DNA from: Amphimedon queenslandica
Lineage: Eukaryota; Porifera; Demospongiae; Haplosclerida; Niphatidae
Assembly (NCBI RefSeq): GCF_000090795.2
Contig: NW_003546365.1
Coordinates: forward strand, 167,931 to 231,930
Length of the DNA: 64,000 bases
Direction of reading: 5' to 3'
A program made the position numbers and the translations under genes. The number at the start of each line of letters is the position of its first letter. The stretch's first letter is position 1. Shown here in pieces: positions 47,088-59,737 of the stretch. The notes beneath the pieces were generated by a model. The model saw only the letters and a list, made by a program, of their open reading frames with translations, searched no databases and was not told where the DNA came from.

Positions 47088-48568
47088 ATGGCGGGATTGT
47101 GCAGCAATTCTATTGATGGGGAAACGCTAGAAAAAGCAAGAAGAGAGCTGAATGAAGACCCAGACACTAGAGAGCAAGTAATTGCTGACTTTAGGGCAGC
47201 CATAGAAGAGAAAGAAAGTGAGTTAAAAGAAGCAAAACTCCATTTTGAATCAAAGACACACCCATCCTTAATTATTATGAATAACAGATGATCCAGAGTT
47301 AGAAGGTGTTGTATTTGAAAGAAAGGATTCCCCTTTTCTCTTGCGGTTTCTCAGAGCAAAGAAGTTTGACCAGTCTCGCTCTCTCTCCCTCTACATGAAA
47401 TACCACACGATAAGGAGAGACCACGGAAAGATATTCACTGAAGACGATTCATCAGCAAACCTATCTCATATTCTTAGCAGTGGGATACTGTATGTGTTGA
47501 ATGGGAGGACAAGGAATGGAGAAAAGGTGGGGAATATTTTAAATAGAGTAATTTTTGTTGCATTAAAATTTTGCATTTATTGCCAGTTTCAATTGTCATC
47601 ATAAATAATCTAAAAACTAGCAATTTAAGGAATTGAATAATACTCTATTTTAGGTGGTATGCATTAGACCAGAGAAATGGGACATGGAGCAAGATCCAGC
47701 TGAACGAATGATAAGAACTGTCCTTTTAATTCTTGATAAATTACTGGAGGATGAAGAAACCCAAGTAGGAGAGAGGGGGGGAGTAATTGTGGACATTATT
47801 TTTATGTCATTTTGCAGGTTCATGGCATTCGTGTTTTTGAGTATTTTCAGGGTATTGAATTCGGACAACTTTGGAAGTTTTCTCAAACTGAAGCAGTTAA
47901 AAATGGAACCTTCGTTAAAATACTGCAAGTAAGTTTCTGGTGATATAGTATAGCCTCTCTTAATGGACACTCTCTATAGCGTACACCTACATTTAACGGA
48001 CAGCACCTAGTGTACCAATTACATTCCGTACTGTATAAAATAACCTCCACATAAAGGACACCTCTGTATAACAGAGACACTTTCTTGACCCAAAGTGTCT
48101 CTGTCCAAATGGAGACTAAAGTCTCAATTTGGTTATAATTATAGAGACTTTACTGTAGCTGTACTAAGTACATATGATTGAGAGTCATTTCTTTTCTACA
48201 GGACAGTACACCTATCAGACTGAAAGGTGTCCATTTTCTTTGTCAGCCCTGGTATATTAGTCTTGTCCTTACGATCGTAAAACCTTTTATGAAAGAAAAA
48301 CTACGTCAAAGAGTAAGAATGTAGAAAATAAAATTAACAAAAATTATTTATAATGTGTATCTTCTTGTCTCTACAGCTACATATACATGGTACTGATTTC
48401 ACTGAGTTACATTCGCTAATGGATACCAGTCTATTACCAGCTGAGCTAAACGGAACCGGCCCTCCTCTTGAATATTTCATTGCCTCTCGTCTGTTTAAAG
48501 ATGAATTAGGGGAGCAGGGAGGCGGGGCTGAGGGTGTGGTCAATCAAAATGAAGAGAATGAGCAATGA
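47088..48568 (+). CDS. CRAL-TRIO (Sec14-like) lipid-binding protein
   Basis: Cytosolic lipid-transfer protein resembling alpha-tocopherol transfer protein, clavesin and CRALBP. Six exons (47088-47217, 47288-47526, 47654-47764, 47818-47928, 48202-48312, 48377-48568) sum to 298 codons in frame. The N-terminal helical CRAL-TRIO-N part has DDPELEGVVFERKDSPFLLRF LRAKKFDQSRSLSLYMKYH; the lipid-binding part has ILYVLNGRTRNGEKVVCIRP, GIRVFEYFQGIEFGQLWKFS, PIRLKGVHFLCQPWYISLVL and HIHGTDFTELHSLMDTSLLP, matching the order of the tocopherol-transfer group. Three of the exons are exactly 111 bp. A Gly/Glu/Asn tail ends the protein. Ligand cannot be told from sequence here. Confidence 0.9.
47945..48165. 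mobile_element. Short TIR element (pogo/Tigger-like MITE) in a CRAL-TRIO intron
   Basis: Carries the recurring words TAATGGACACTCTCTAT, AAAGGACACCTCTGTATAAC and a terminal AGAGACTTTACTGTA, the pattern of the TA-flanked TIR elements seen at 15195-15360 (ACAGTGAAACCTCTCAATGT at its end) and 48877-48985. Its own ends are diverged. Confidence 0.55.
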
Positions 48569-48731
48569 CATGTATAATTATTTTAAATGATTATTGTACA
48601 ATATTTTCTATTTTTAATGCTGGGTATTATTAATAAATATACATTCTATTCATTTTTATAATTATAATTGACATTAAAAATATTTGATACAACACAATAA
48701 ATAATGAAAAGATATCAATATTAATCATAAA

Positions 48732-49516
48732 TCACGAGTTCTTTAGTATATTGTCACTAGTTCTATGAGAGTTCAAGGTACTTGATTCATCAGAGACAAA
48801 CTGATCCTATAAAGACCAACAATCCATTTATTAGTAATACCCACTCACGATCGAAAGTACAAAACAAAATACATGTACAATAGAACCTGCTATTGTGGAC
48901 ACTCTAAAATAAGGACACCCCTATAATCAAGGCAGTATTATTGGGTCCCAAGGTGTCCAGAATAGACAGGTTTGACTCTACATTTACAATTATCCCATGC
49001 AGAGTCTGATCGTGAACATAAACTCTTCATTAGACTGTATGCATGAAGTATACTATAGGGACTATGAGTCCCATCCAAAAATTGTAATTCTTTAGTACTT
49101 AAATGTATGAACACAAATGAGACAACAGTACCTTATAAATCATTCCAACATTGTGAGGCTATCGTGGGGCGCACACCATAACAGCAATGAATATCATTAA
49201 AACTACAAGTACTTGTACATGTACTTCCTCTGCCCATCTCTTACTCCACAGTATGACATTAAGACTAGTACTAACCTGATCATAGATGACTTTAACTATC
49301 AGAGAGCAGCTAGGGCATCTTGCTATCTCTTCTCCTCCCTCTAAATCCTCCTGCAAGAGAGAAATGGATTGGCTGGTTTAAGTCACGTGACAGCACGTGT
49401 GTGTTTACTTTAGTAATCTCGAATTGATCTCCACAGGGACAGGGATAGTAGTAGGTCTCTGTTTCTGGGTCGTACTCAAAGTCCTCAATCTCTACTTCAT
49501 CGTGGAATATGGACAT
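48732..49516 (-). CDS. DPH3: Diphthamide biosynthesis protein 3 (CSL zinc finger)
   Basis: Small iron/zinc protein that passes electrons to DPH1-DPH2 in making diphthamide on EF2 and to Elongator. Three minus-strand exons (49409-49516, 49276-49350, 48732-48806) give 85 residues; the human protein has 82. [36 protein letters not shown] and [20 protein letters not shown] carry the CPCG and CPSCS motifs, four cysteines that bind the metal. The tail is [19 protein letters not shown]. Start at 49516 fits the family exactly. It shares a divergent promoter region with TMEM185, 230 bp away. Confidence 0.97.
48877..48985. mobile_element. Short TIR element, about 100 bp
   Basis: Left end TAGAACCTGCTATTGTGGAC, right end (reverse complement) CAAACCTGTCTATTCTGGAC; inside only AT-rich spacer. 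It lies in the DPH3 intron (48807-49275) and belongs with the elements at 15195-15360 and 47945-48165. Confidence 0.6.
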
Positions 49517-49576
49517 TGCTTACTCACTTCTTTGGAATAATCCACTGAATTTTACTAAAAATATACAGTCAATTTA

Positions 49577-49683
49577 CACGTGGTTAGAGTACTCGGAGCC
49601 CTACGCCGCATACTTTCAGTACACCAAAGACATGGTAGTTTACAGAAAGTAAACGGTGTAGCTCCGATTACTCTAACCACGTG
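49577..49683. repeat. Imperfect inverted repeat in the DPH3/TMEM185 divergent promoter
   Basis: Left arm CACGTGGTTAGAGTACTCGG (49577 on) and the reverse complement of the right arm CACGTGGTTAGAGTAATCGG (ending 49683) agree over roughly 40 bases with a few mismatches. Both ends have a CACGTG box. Either a fold-back element or a duplicated regulatory site. Confidence 0.8.
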
Positions 49684-49746
49684 CTATTTTCTTCATTCCT
49701 GGCTCCACCCACTTGTGTACAAGCTAATCGAGATAGAGGTCGAGAG

Positions 49747-51883
49747 ATGCATCTGAAGGAGCTATTGAACAGATTCAATGTTAGGTAAGCCCCTACCTCC
49801 TTTTGGGACGCCATTTTGACTTTATTTAAACAGTCACTTCCTCTTTTATTGTCTCCTGATACTTCAATTGGTATTGATTGGTCTGAGAGCTGATGGTATC
49901 ATATCGGGTCCTTACTCCGCCCTATTCTTCCCTCTCTGGCTATGGAATGTTTTAGTGGGCGTGGCAGTTGTAATGGGCGTGGTTAGATGGTGTAAGAGCA
50001 GCCGAGACTACAGGTAATGCAATGCATGTACATGTAATTAAACATTATTAAGTAATTATATATTTCATTTTTTCTAATGCATTTTTACAATCGTTAACAT
50101 TATCGACTCATTTTAGTACATGTATTTTATTAATTTTTAATTATTTTCTCTTTTTTTTCTTTAGAGAAGACAGTGAATTGTTGTATCAGTTCAAGTCAAT
50201 GTTACTCTCAGTTTTCTTTCAATCCTTTATCTTCATCACTCTTCTACTGATAGCAGTAAACATTGATACCTCCTCTATGCCGTGGTCGGTCTCCCTCTCT
50301 CCTCTCTTCCTCCTACCATTCTTCAGTATCCCTTCCTGTCTCTGGAGCTGTTACCGGAAGAGATCCTACGAAGTTAGTTAGTGAATCTCTCTCTCTCTTT
50401 ATGTACAATGTAGTTTTTGTACATACATTTGTCCTTACATTTAATACTGTTGGTTGGTTGTCGTGTTAATTTATTAAGCATAGACTACTCAATGGTTTCA
50501 TGTAAGATTTTAGTACTTTTGAAAATACAAATATTTGTATTTTATTGGTGCTAATAATGTCCTTCTTCTTCTATTTATAGATTGAAGTAATGTCTATGGC
50601 CTTTTTGTTGCAGTTCATTTTTCTTGCAGTTCGATTGGACGGAGCAGTGAACTGGGCGTGGTCTGTAAGTCAATTAATTATTACAATTATTATTATTATT
50701 ATTATTATTATTAATTAGGTTGTGTTTATTCCAATATGGCTGCTCTTCCTTGCATATTTAGCTGGTATGATTGTTATGGGCGTGTCCACTGGTCTAGTAT
50801 ATCTTCTTGGTGAGAATCAGCAGGATCTTGAACAAAGGAAACTTCCAGACATACTCTACTTTGTATTCTCCTCATTATTGCTACTCTGTCTAATTATATT
50901 CATGGTAAATTACCGAAGATGCATTATGCATGTATTATGGTCATTTAAAAAATGGACCATTTTTTGAAAAAATTCCTGTACTATAGCACATGGTTTTTTC
51001 CGAAAAATGGCTCCAAAATCACCCCCAATTTTTATTGCATTTTCTGATACATATTGATGTACTTATGCTGTGTAGAAAGTTTGAGCTGATTCCGACTTTG
51101 ATTTTTCAAGTTACGGCCATTTTAAGAAATGGGCCAAAATCTGAAAAGTTCCCTGTACTATTATAGCCCATGGTTTTTTCCAAAAAATGGCTCCGAAATG
51201 ACCCCCCATTTTTATTACATTTTCTGATACATATTGATGTACTTATGCTGTGTAGAAAGTTTGAGCTGATTCCGACTTCAATTTTTCAAGTTATGGCCAT
51301 TTTAAGAAATAGGCCAAAATCTGAAAAGTTCCCTGTACTATAGCCCATGGTTTTTTCTGAAAAATGGCTCTGAAATCACCCCCAATTTTTATTACATTTT
51401 CTGATACATATTGACTTCCTATTATTATTAATTTGTTTAGAGTTTGCTCTCAAGTCGTTTGGATAACAATATCACTGGTCCTTATTCTGCCATTTTGATC
51501 CCACTCTACCTCTCCTTGTTCTGTCTCATTGGTCTATCCACCTGCAGGAAACCAACAAACGTTTGTAAGTTTATAATTAGCACATGTTACGAAATTTAGT
51601 AACGTGCACTTACAAAAAATTGGTACAATATCAATTTGCACATATTATTATTATTATTATTATTATCATCATTGCAGGGTGGTTTGGTATAAGAAAGAGT
51701 TTTTCAGATTTCCTTCTCCTCTCCGTTCCTCTGCTACAAGAATATATCAACGTCTCTTACTACAACAACCAACACACTGTCCTACCAACCAAAGACGATG
51801 AAGACAAAAATAAAATAAAAAAGAAACCAGAAGAACCAGGTACTCTTGATTGGCCGTACGAAGATATTTATGCTCCGGAGTGA
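49747..51883 (+). CDS. TMEM185: Multi-pass membrane protein TMEM185
   Basis: Seven exons (49747-49784, 49834-50013, 50165-50372, 50581-50664, 50719-50904, 51441-51564, 51678-51883) sum to 342 codons, in frame; human TMEM185 proteins are about 350. The repeated hydrophobic units match: LLNRFNVSHFLFYCLLILQL, LRADGIISGPYSALFFPLWL, LQFIFLAVRLDGAVNWAWSV VFIPIWL, LDNNITGPYSAILIPLYL and NVWWFGIRKSFSDFLL, parallel to human LQFIFIALKLD.. and HWWFGIRRDFCQFLL. The LD/RLDG repeats are the family signature. C-terminal Lys/Glu-rich tail. Role not well established in the family. A large 177-bp-satellite block sits in the intron at 50905-51440. Confidence 0.93.
50940..51415 (+). repeat. 177-bp satellite family, about 3 units in a TMEM185 intron
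   Basis: TGTGTAGAAA starts at 51069 and 51249 (180 bp apart), with the usual CCATGGTTTTTTCCGAAAAA, ATGGCTCC and TTTTTCAAGTTA blocks. It ends 26 bp before the next exon at 51441. Confidence 0.93.
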
Positions 51884-52211
51884 AAGTGGGTGTGGTCGTA
51901 GTTAATTAATTAATTATGAAAGCTTAACAATAAATATTATTTTTTAATCATTTTATTTTCTCTCACTGTAAGTACATCACTTTTTTAATAAAGCCTTTCA
52001 ATTAATTAATTAATTTTGGGTGTGGTGGTGGGCGGAGATTATACATTTCAAAGTACAAGTTTATGTAGCTGGATATTACATTATTCTTGTGTTATTGTTA
52101 TTAATGTATTTCACTGTGTATCAGTTACTTGGAATACTCCTCCATATTTAGAGTGTTGGGCTATTGCCTGCAGTGTTAATAAAGGGTTAATAATTAAAGT
52201 GGGTGGAGCTA
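51884..52211. other. Intergenic between convergent genes, no feature seen
   Basis: 3' UTRs of TMEM185 and the F-box gene meet here. AATTAATTAATT runs and a GTGTGGTGGTGGGCGGAG stretch, no conserved reading frame. Confidence 0.7.
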
Positions 52212-54120
52212 CTAGATTACCTCAAAATTATTAATTATTTGTTGATATTTTTTCTCCGAGCCGAGCGTTCTGGTTTTGCCCTCGTCGGCAAAATAGTCGA
52301 TAAATGATATTTGAATGTGAAACGTCTTCAGACTTTTATGAGTATCTGAAATAAAGAATTTAGAAATTATCCTTTTAATTATAATTATTTTAAACATACA
52401 TGTACATGTACATTCCTGGATGTACATGTATGATCAAAGCATGCCTTGTTTAAAGAGCTGGTAATTCTCTTTAATTATAACGATTAACTAATAATGATTT
52501 AAAGCACATTTTAAACATTCTCTTTTGTCAATATTTCACACGCGAATCTTGCCAGAGTATAACGGAAATTTTTTAAAATGAATTTACCGATTATTTTTAT
52601 GACTGCTTGCGGCGATATTGGGGTGTGTGTTAATTGGAGTAGTAAGAGAGAGGGTAGGATGGATGAAAAGTGATTGGCCGTCTCGTAACTGATCTGTGGC
52701 CCCTTGACGAGATGCAACGTATGTAGGCGGGGCAGACGTGACACTATAGAAAAACATAAATAAATAATAAATATTAATAAATAAAAATGGATACATACTT
52801 AGTTGTGTTATTCCAGATATGGTTAATCCTTGTCCTCCAATAGTTAGTTCTGTCAGTAATGGAAACCCTTTCCCAATATGATACAGCACTCTGTCATTGT
52901 ACTGCTTATCCAGCTCTTCATCTTCCGTTGGGTACAAATGGAGGGATTGTATCCGTGGGCAACCGTTGCTTAGTGACCATATGCTCTCGGGCGTGGGCGG
53001 GAATTCTTCTGATTGGTAGAGAAGGAAGACGAGAGAGGGAGAGGTGAAACTGGTTATCCAAAGTGATCTTTCGGTGATTCGTAAAGGACATTGTGAAATT
53101 GAGAGAGACAGCAGAGATGGGCCAGCCTTGGAAAGTAAGGCCTTTAGCCCCGCCTCTAGCCCCGCCTTTTGTGAATCAATGTAACCCTGTAGGTCTACTT
53201 TGGGCGTGGCTGGGGGCGGGGTCAATCCTAGCGGGATTGTTTATAGTTTTGTGTTTATTATTGTGTCTGTTACCTTGTAATATGATCTGTTTTGTTGATG
53301 TGCAACTATTGGCTAGTTTTATCAATACCTGCATGAACATATGAAGATAATACAGTATTGTATTAGATTACCTACTACCCCCCCCCTCTCTCTCTCTCCC
53401 TCCTTCTCTCTCTCTCCTACATCTGAGTCCAGTCTGTAGTCACTAAGGTCTATCAGTTCCCATAGTGATGGGTGTAGACTGGCTCGTTGCCACTGCCTTG
53501 AAACTCTTCCCACAAGAAGCAGCTCAGAGAAGGTGAGAAACCTAAACACTAGAACCAGCGCTAAGGTTGTATTGTCTTCACCTGCCAGTAGAATAGAAGC
53601 AATAGTGTGACAATTATTATTGTGTCTCACTGACTGTAGTCATAATAAGACTCCTGTAATGATTCTTGAGTCTCTTTTGTCTTTGTTTGGCTCTCAACTC
53701 TTGGCTCGTGTTTCTTTATGTTTGCTAGTTCTTGTTTTAGCTTCTTTATTGTACCTTGGAGCTCGCTAATTCTGCAAAAGTGTGGGTGTGTGTTTGTAGA
53801 GAAATGAAGCTGATTATTATTTACCAAATATGATTTGTTGTCATAGTGCATGACTTGTTGCCATAGTACTGCTAGTGGTTGGTTCTTCAATGCTTTTATA
53901 ATACATAATTGGGTTAGTCTGTGGTTTTTATCGAAGTGATTTAGATATTTGGATTTTTATGATTTCATGAAGTCTCTTACTGCATCCTATCATGTTTCGC
54001 CTCAAGCTCTCTTGGCTTCTTTCCTTGTCCATCCATCCTTCCAGTCCCTTTGAGGAGGCCAGAACAACGCCCCAGGAGAGATTGGAGCTCTCTCGCCTTC
54101 ACCTCCAAATCCTCCGCCAT
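52212..54120 (-). CDS. Coiled-coil / F-box / LRR-like protein
   Basis: Probable substrate adaptor of an SCF ubiquitin ligase. Seven or so minus-strand exons. N-terminal coiled coil (MAEDLEVKARELQSLLGRC from 54120; ISELQGTIKKLKQELANIKK in the exon 53637-53773), then an F-box in exon 53421-53584 (NTTLALVLVFRFLTFSELLL VGRVSRQWQRASLHPSLWEL) with the usual V-SRxW...PxLW signature. LRR-like segments follow (PSLLSLSISQ, CPRIQSLHLYP, FPLLTELTIGG, LPRLHTLHLV). Terminates in KKYQQIINNFEVI. The order coiled coil, F-box, leucine-rich part is like FBXO41-type proteins but I would not assign an orthologue. Shares its upstream region with the CAP-Gly gene (start 54413). Confidence 0.78.
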
Positions 54121-54412
54121 TGTGGGCCGGGCTCGTTATCTGCAAATTATCAGTAGGCGTGGCTGTGATGCGGTCGCAAATTACATTTTAAAAGGACCAT
54201 TAGTGCTGCATTAGTAGCAGAATTTGTAATCCAATACAGCAATAAAAGCTGTTGAGGAGAACTATTAGTGCTTCCTGTAGTTTATTGACACCACAGCTAA
54301 TTGTGTGACCAGTTCCTTTGAGTCTATATAAAGGAGAGCTGAGCTGGACTGATCCATTTTCCGAGCAGATATTTCGACAGTAATTTGAGAAAGAAGGCTA
54401 CAACTTTAAGCA

Positions 54413-54828
54413 ATGATGATGCACGAGAGAACTCCTACTGTTTTTCCTACGGGGTCTAGAGTAAAGAGGGCCTCGGAATCTTCTGATGGAGGCTCTCCAC
54501 GGCGGAGTAGTGAGGTGAGAAAAATGTCTGCTACCAGCAGTAGCGGGAACACACCGTCTAAGACTGATGTTGGGAAAAGAGTAAAGTTTACTGGGCAGAT
54601 GGACAAGAAGGAGAAACACGGGACACTGAGGTAATTGGTTTGTGTTTGTATGTTGTTGTAATAATAATAACAACAATAGTATAGTACAAGCCTATATTTG
54701 TGTAATGTACATAGCTTTGAAAATTAGCACTATTTGTCTAAACATAATTTGCAGCTTACTCTCTCCTTTGTCTCTCTTTCTCTCTTTGTTTGTGTTACCT
54801 CTCATTGCTACATACACTTCTCATTGCC

Positions 54829-54886
<58 letters not shown>

Positions 54887-57800
54887 ATTATTATTTCCTT
54901 CTTATTTATTTTCTTCCTGTTTAAGTCATAATAATAATCATGTCTAGACTAGTCCTTTCAAGCTGTAGAATTCACACCAATGTTTCCCATTGTCTCTTCC
55001 TAGATATATTGGCAGTCCAGAGTTTGCTCCAGGCATATGGTGTGGAGTAGAGCTTGATGATCCCCAAGGTCGTAACAATGGCTCTGTTCAAGGAATACGT
55101 TACTTTTCCTGTGCTGCTAATTATGGGCTATTCGTTCCACTTGGGCGTGTTGAATTAGACCACACCCCCAGGCCAGCTAAGGTTCCTCGTCAGATTCCAG
55201 ATAGGACAAAGAAGATCAAAGCACTCATGAATAAGAGCAGCAAAGGGAAGGAGGATCCATTCTTTTATCACACGTTTTCTGGTGTCCCTCGTGCTTCCTC
55301 TATTCCTTCTCTTAACATGATTGAGTCATCTGGTCGCTCATCAACTTTGAAATCCTCTAATAGACAGGCCGACTGGTCTCCGTGGCAACAGGATAGCTCC
55401 GCCCACAAGTTTACCGACATACCAGGTATTAGGATAAATGATTCTCTCTCCTCCTCCTCCTCCTCATCTTCTCTTCTTAACAAACGGTTCATATCTGAAG
55501 CTAACTTATCTCGAAAGTCTAAAAGCACCAGTGGAGAGTCTCCACTAATATCAATCACTAACACGCCATCTCCTCAAAGAATCTTCCGGAAAACTTTAGG
55601 TAGTTTATCAAACGAGACTGACATTGGCTCCTCCTCAATTGGCTCCAGTTTAAGAGGGTCGACCAGCTGTAATGACCTGAATCAGATCAGTAACAGCCCG
55701 AGCCCTAGAAGAGGTGTCAGTCATTCTGTGCCATGCACTCCGTATGACTCTGAAGACTGCTACAGCAGCGCTTCAGATCTATCACGTCACAATAGCATAT
55801 CCTCTGATTCTGATCCAACCCCTCACTCGTCCTCAGCTAGTCCTGAGTATAATGAGAATGCTTTCATCTTGAGTCCAACTCATTCTACTTCAATAAAGCT
55901 TCTCTCTTCTCCCGAATCCAGTCCCGCCCGTAGGATCAAATCCCCCGGTCTTTCTACTCTTGCCTCAAACCTGATTGAGGTTTCTCGGTCTAACGGAGCT
56001 GGAGAATATCGGGGACCTTCCCCCGAGGGGCCAGGGAGCCAGAAAAAGTTTCAGAACACTCATGGGGGTGGGCGTACTTTAGAACACCCCCTGGTGAATG
56101 GATGCAGTGCTTTGAAGACTAGAGACAGTGATGAAGAGAAGCAAACTGAAGTGAGTTATGAAAGGTATACATGTACAGGTACATTTTTGCTATTCTATTA
56201 TGTGTACATGTACATGTACATATGTGTATTGTTAGTCTCACCCCGCCCCTTCGCTACTGTATTGTGTACTCTATGACACATTCATTGTATTGGTTTGTGT
56301 CAGTGGAAGGTACTTTCAAGTGGAAGGTGGGGGGATTGACCTGTGGTACGTTAAGATGATAGAATGTAACATGTCCATGGTTTCACTTTTAATATTTGTA
56401 TTGATATTTCCAGCAGTTTACATTCAGTTCTAAATATAGGACATGACAGCTAAACTTATCTCTCCCTTTTGACTTCTCCCTCCTTCTCTCTCACCCCTCT
56501 CTCTCTTCTCTCCCTTCCTTTCATAATTCTTATAATATTATCTCATATACACACATATAGTATAATGTTACTTATAATTCTCATTGTAATCATATCTCTA
56601 CCATATCTCATGCATCATGGATACCAGAGCAGTATCCATAACATGCATGTACATGTATTCATAATTATACAACATACATACATTGTACATATTTTTGTAT
56701 GTACGTGAAATGAGCTAATAATGCATTAAGTCCTCTTATCTCATTATTATTAAATTATTATAAATTATTATGAATTGTTTCTGACTTGCAATCGCTTCTC
56801 TGAAGCTCCACAAGCTCTTACTCCAGCACATTAACGGCTTATCACTGTAAACATTTCAAGCGAATCATTTTATAACTGAGTCATGATATCAGCCACTTTA
56901 ACTCTCTTTTCATGATCCATAGGGCACCATTAGTCGTCATAGCAATACAAGAAGTCCTGATGAAATATTCAATCAGTTGGAATCGTGTTTACGTCAACAA
57001 AGTAAGCCACACCCAGAGACTGTATTACTCCACACCCACACAATGACCATATCTCATACCACTGGGTATACTGCCAGTTGTGATTGACTATTGTTACAGT
57101 TATAGTGATTATTATTATATCCATTTCTACATTTAGAGTGTTATTATAACATATATAAATGATGTAGTATTATCTTATATTATGGTTATACAGTGCTATA
57201 TTGGATCAGTTTCTAGTCTTGATTATACTGATAGGGTAAACCCCTGTCTTTGATTGTCTTTCATAAAGCACCTTCATTATCTCTAGTGTGAACAGATAGA
57301 ATGAGTCCTATCATATCTAGTAGTTCTTATAATAATGAAATATGTGCTTTTAGTATGACACACAGTGTGTAGTGATTCTTAAATGTACTTATAATGAGTT
57401 AATTATATACTATTAGTATTAGACTCTGTCATTACTCATCAGTTCTAATTCTATAGTTCTGTTTATGCTAGTATTCATAGTATACTCACCCACTCTCCTT
57501 CCTTATACCATTCACTTGTACTTATAAGCTACTGTGGTTTAATGATATTGGCTATTTTAGATAAAGATATTAATTTCATTACATTAAGAAGCCTCAATCT
57601 CCCTCCCTCTATGTCTCCATTACTTGTTTTCCTATGAGCTTGTGTTGTTGTTATTCATGAAAGTGTGTTCATTCCTATACTGCCTTTGTTGTCATTATAT
57701 TATTGAGTATCCATTACTAATGAACATACCATACCTCATCACTGGCTACTGATCGTTTATGAATTATTAGTTTGTTTACATGAAACAACAACAACAACTG

Positions 57801-59366
57801 ATTGTTGATGATTTAAACATGGTTATATTTGTTACTCTTCACTTTCTTTCTTTCCAACTTCTTTCTCTCTCTGTTCCTCTTTTAAAGGTCTGACTGATTC
57901 TCGTGTCAAAAGTCTCGAAGTGTCTTTAAACTCATTTAAATCGACTCTACTCTCAGCAATGAAAGAAGGTATAATGATGATGGGGATTAGGGAGGAGGAG
58001 GGTGGGGTACATGTAGGAGGATGTGTACTTGTAAATGACATAATTTTATTAAAATAGTTTTACTGTTGTATTCTATTACTATCAGGTACATACCGTATTC
58101 ATGTCCTTATGCTGTGTAGAAAGTTTGAGCTGATTCTGACTTCAAATTTTTAAGTTATAACCATTTGAAAAATGAGCCAAAATTTGAAAAAATCCCTGTA
58201 CTATAGTACATGGATTTTTTCAAATTTTGGCTCCGAAATCACCTCAATTTTTTATTACATTTTCTGATACATATTGATGTCCTTATGCTGTGTAGAAAGT
58301 TTGAACTGATTCTGACTTCAATTTTTCAAGTTATAGCCATTTTAAGAAATTGGCCAAAATCTGAAAAGTCCCCTGTACTATAGCCCATGGTTTTTTCCGA
58401 AAAATGGCTCCGAAATTACCCCCAATTTTTATTACATTTTCTGACACATATTGATGCCCTTATGCTATGTAGAAAGTTTGAGCTGATTTCGACTTCAATT
58501 TTTCAAGTTATGAGGTTTAAAAGCCCCAGGTCCTGGAACAAAATGCCCTAGCTCCTATATTACAGCCTTGTTGTTAATGACAATAAATCACTCAATGATA
58601 GTGATATTAAGACAACTTGTAAACAAGGGCAGGTACTATTAGGTTAATTAGGCGAATTATGTTTATAGCATGTGTTAAGCATGTGCTCTTTGAGGTCTGA
58701 CTTTAATTCATTATAAGCTCTTCAATAGAAGAGCTCCTTATATGGTTAAGATTTTATTGATAATGAGTGAGAGTGTGTGTGTGTGCATGCAGCAGTTTTT
58801 TGAAGTATTATAATGGATTATAGTGTACATGTACTCACTGTATGGGTAGAGAATGTTTTGAGATAGTGCATGAGGTTAATTGTATTGTAGTGATGGCTTC
58901 TGTTACTAAACTGTGTCTATCTTTTCCTTCTCTTCTCGTCTTCCTTCACTATACACTACCCTCCCTCCTCCTCTATCTTTATCTTTATTTCTTTTTGTGT
59001 AGTTGAGGAATCCTTTCATAAACAGGTTAGCTATCAAGTTCATATAAATACAATATGCTATGCCTTCTTAATTTTTTTATTCTGCATGGACTATAGTGTC
59101 ATTTTTAATGCTAAACAATCATTTTTGTTTTTGGAAAGTGACAATGTTATCAATACTAATGTCTTTATTAGGTTGAAGAATTGAAGTCATTTCATAAGAA
59201 GGAGGTTCATGAGTTACAGTCAAGACATGATAAGGAGCTAATGGAGATGCATTCAAGTTACCAGTCAGCCATTGAAAGTGAATGCATCAACCATTCTTTA
59301 TCCTGTACTTTATAATTTCCTTATTATTTAGAGTTAAGACAAGAGATTTCTCACAAAAGGAGTTAA
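54413..59366 (+). CDS. CAP-Gly domain microtubule-associated protein
   Basis: Binds microtubule plus-end or EEY/F tails through a CAP-Gly domain. Seven exons (54413-54630, 55004-56150, 56923-57001, 57888-57968, 59003-59025, 59172-59277, 59332-59366) sum to 563 codons in frame. A polar Ser-rich start is followed by CAP-Gly at about residues 53-120: VGKRVKFTGQMDKKEKHGTL, RYIGSPEFAPGIWCGVELDD, GRNNGSVQGIRYFSCAANYG LFVPLGRVEL. The usual GKNDG motif reads GRNNG, but the core GIWCGVEL, GSVQG and YF.C are intact. A long Ser-rich disordered exon follows, then a C-terminal coiled coil (VEELKSFHKKEVHELQSRHD). CLIP-like in plan but without more recognised parts. One intron contains the 177-bp satellite and others are long. 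Confidence 0.88.
54834..54888 (+). repeat. (CT)n microsatellite in CAP-Gly intron 1
   Basis: About 26 CT units; many shorter CT tracts lie before acceptors elsewhere in the window, and this is the longest. Confidence 0.95.
58105..58520 (+). repeat. 177-bp satellite family, about 2.5 units in a CAP-Gly intron
   Basis: Repeats of GTGTAGAAAGTTTGAGCTGATT with CCATGG, CTCCGAAAT and TTTTTCAAGTTAT blocks. Some units start with the variant GATGTCCTTATGC or GATGCCCTTATGC. Confidence 0.93.
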
Positions 59367-59737
59367 TAGAGAAGTACTAATACTAGTCTCATTAGATCAT
59401 TATCATTATTATTATTGTGGTATATTGTTTTATTTATCTTTTTATAACTTTTCTCTCTGTTTGATATAAGAACTGCAGATTATAGACATATAATTCTTGT
59501 ACTTTGTGTTCATTATTATTATTGGTAAATGTTAAAATAACTCGACGCTACTCAAGCTTACTACTTAAGCAGTCAAAATTACTAAATTACTACTTATGCT
59601 TACTACTCAAGCAGTCAAAATTGTTTTTATAGGACAAAGGAAGTGGTGTGAATTAATCAAATTCCTTTCTTCTCATGTTTTTCTTCTTCCCTTCTCTTCT
59701 GTTATTCTCATTGCCATTGTTTTTCTTCTACTTAAAC
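59367..59737. other. Intergenic, with a 42-bp tandem duplication
   Basis: GCTTACTACTTAAGCAGTCA (59556) recurs as GCTTACTACTCAAGCAGTCA (59598), 42 bp apart. A pyrimidine-rich stretch (59660-59725) leads to the next gene's start. No reading frame supported. Confidence 0.65.

Noticed and set aside
54398-54676. Minus-strand Leu-rich ORFs opposite the CAP-Gly start
   Set aside because: Shadow frames of the plus-strand first exon.
57005-57880. Possible extra exons in the long CAP-Gly intron
   Set aside because: The flanking exons join in frame without any extra exon, and the region has only AT-rich sequence.
59241-59366. Separate small gene at the end of the CAP-Gly gene
   Set aside because: The exons continue the coiled coil in frame and sum to an intact 563-codon reading frame.
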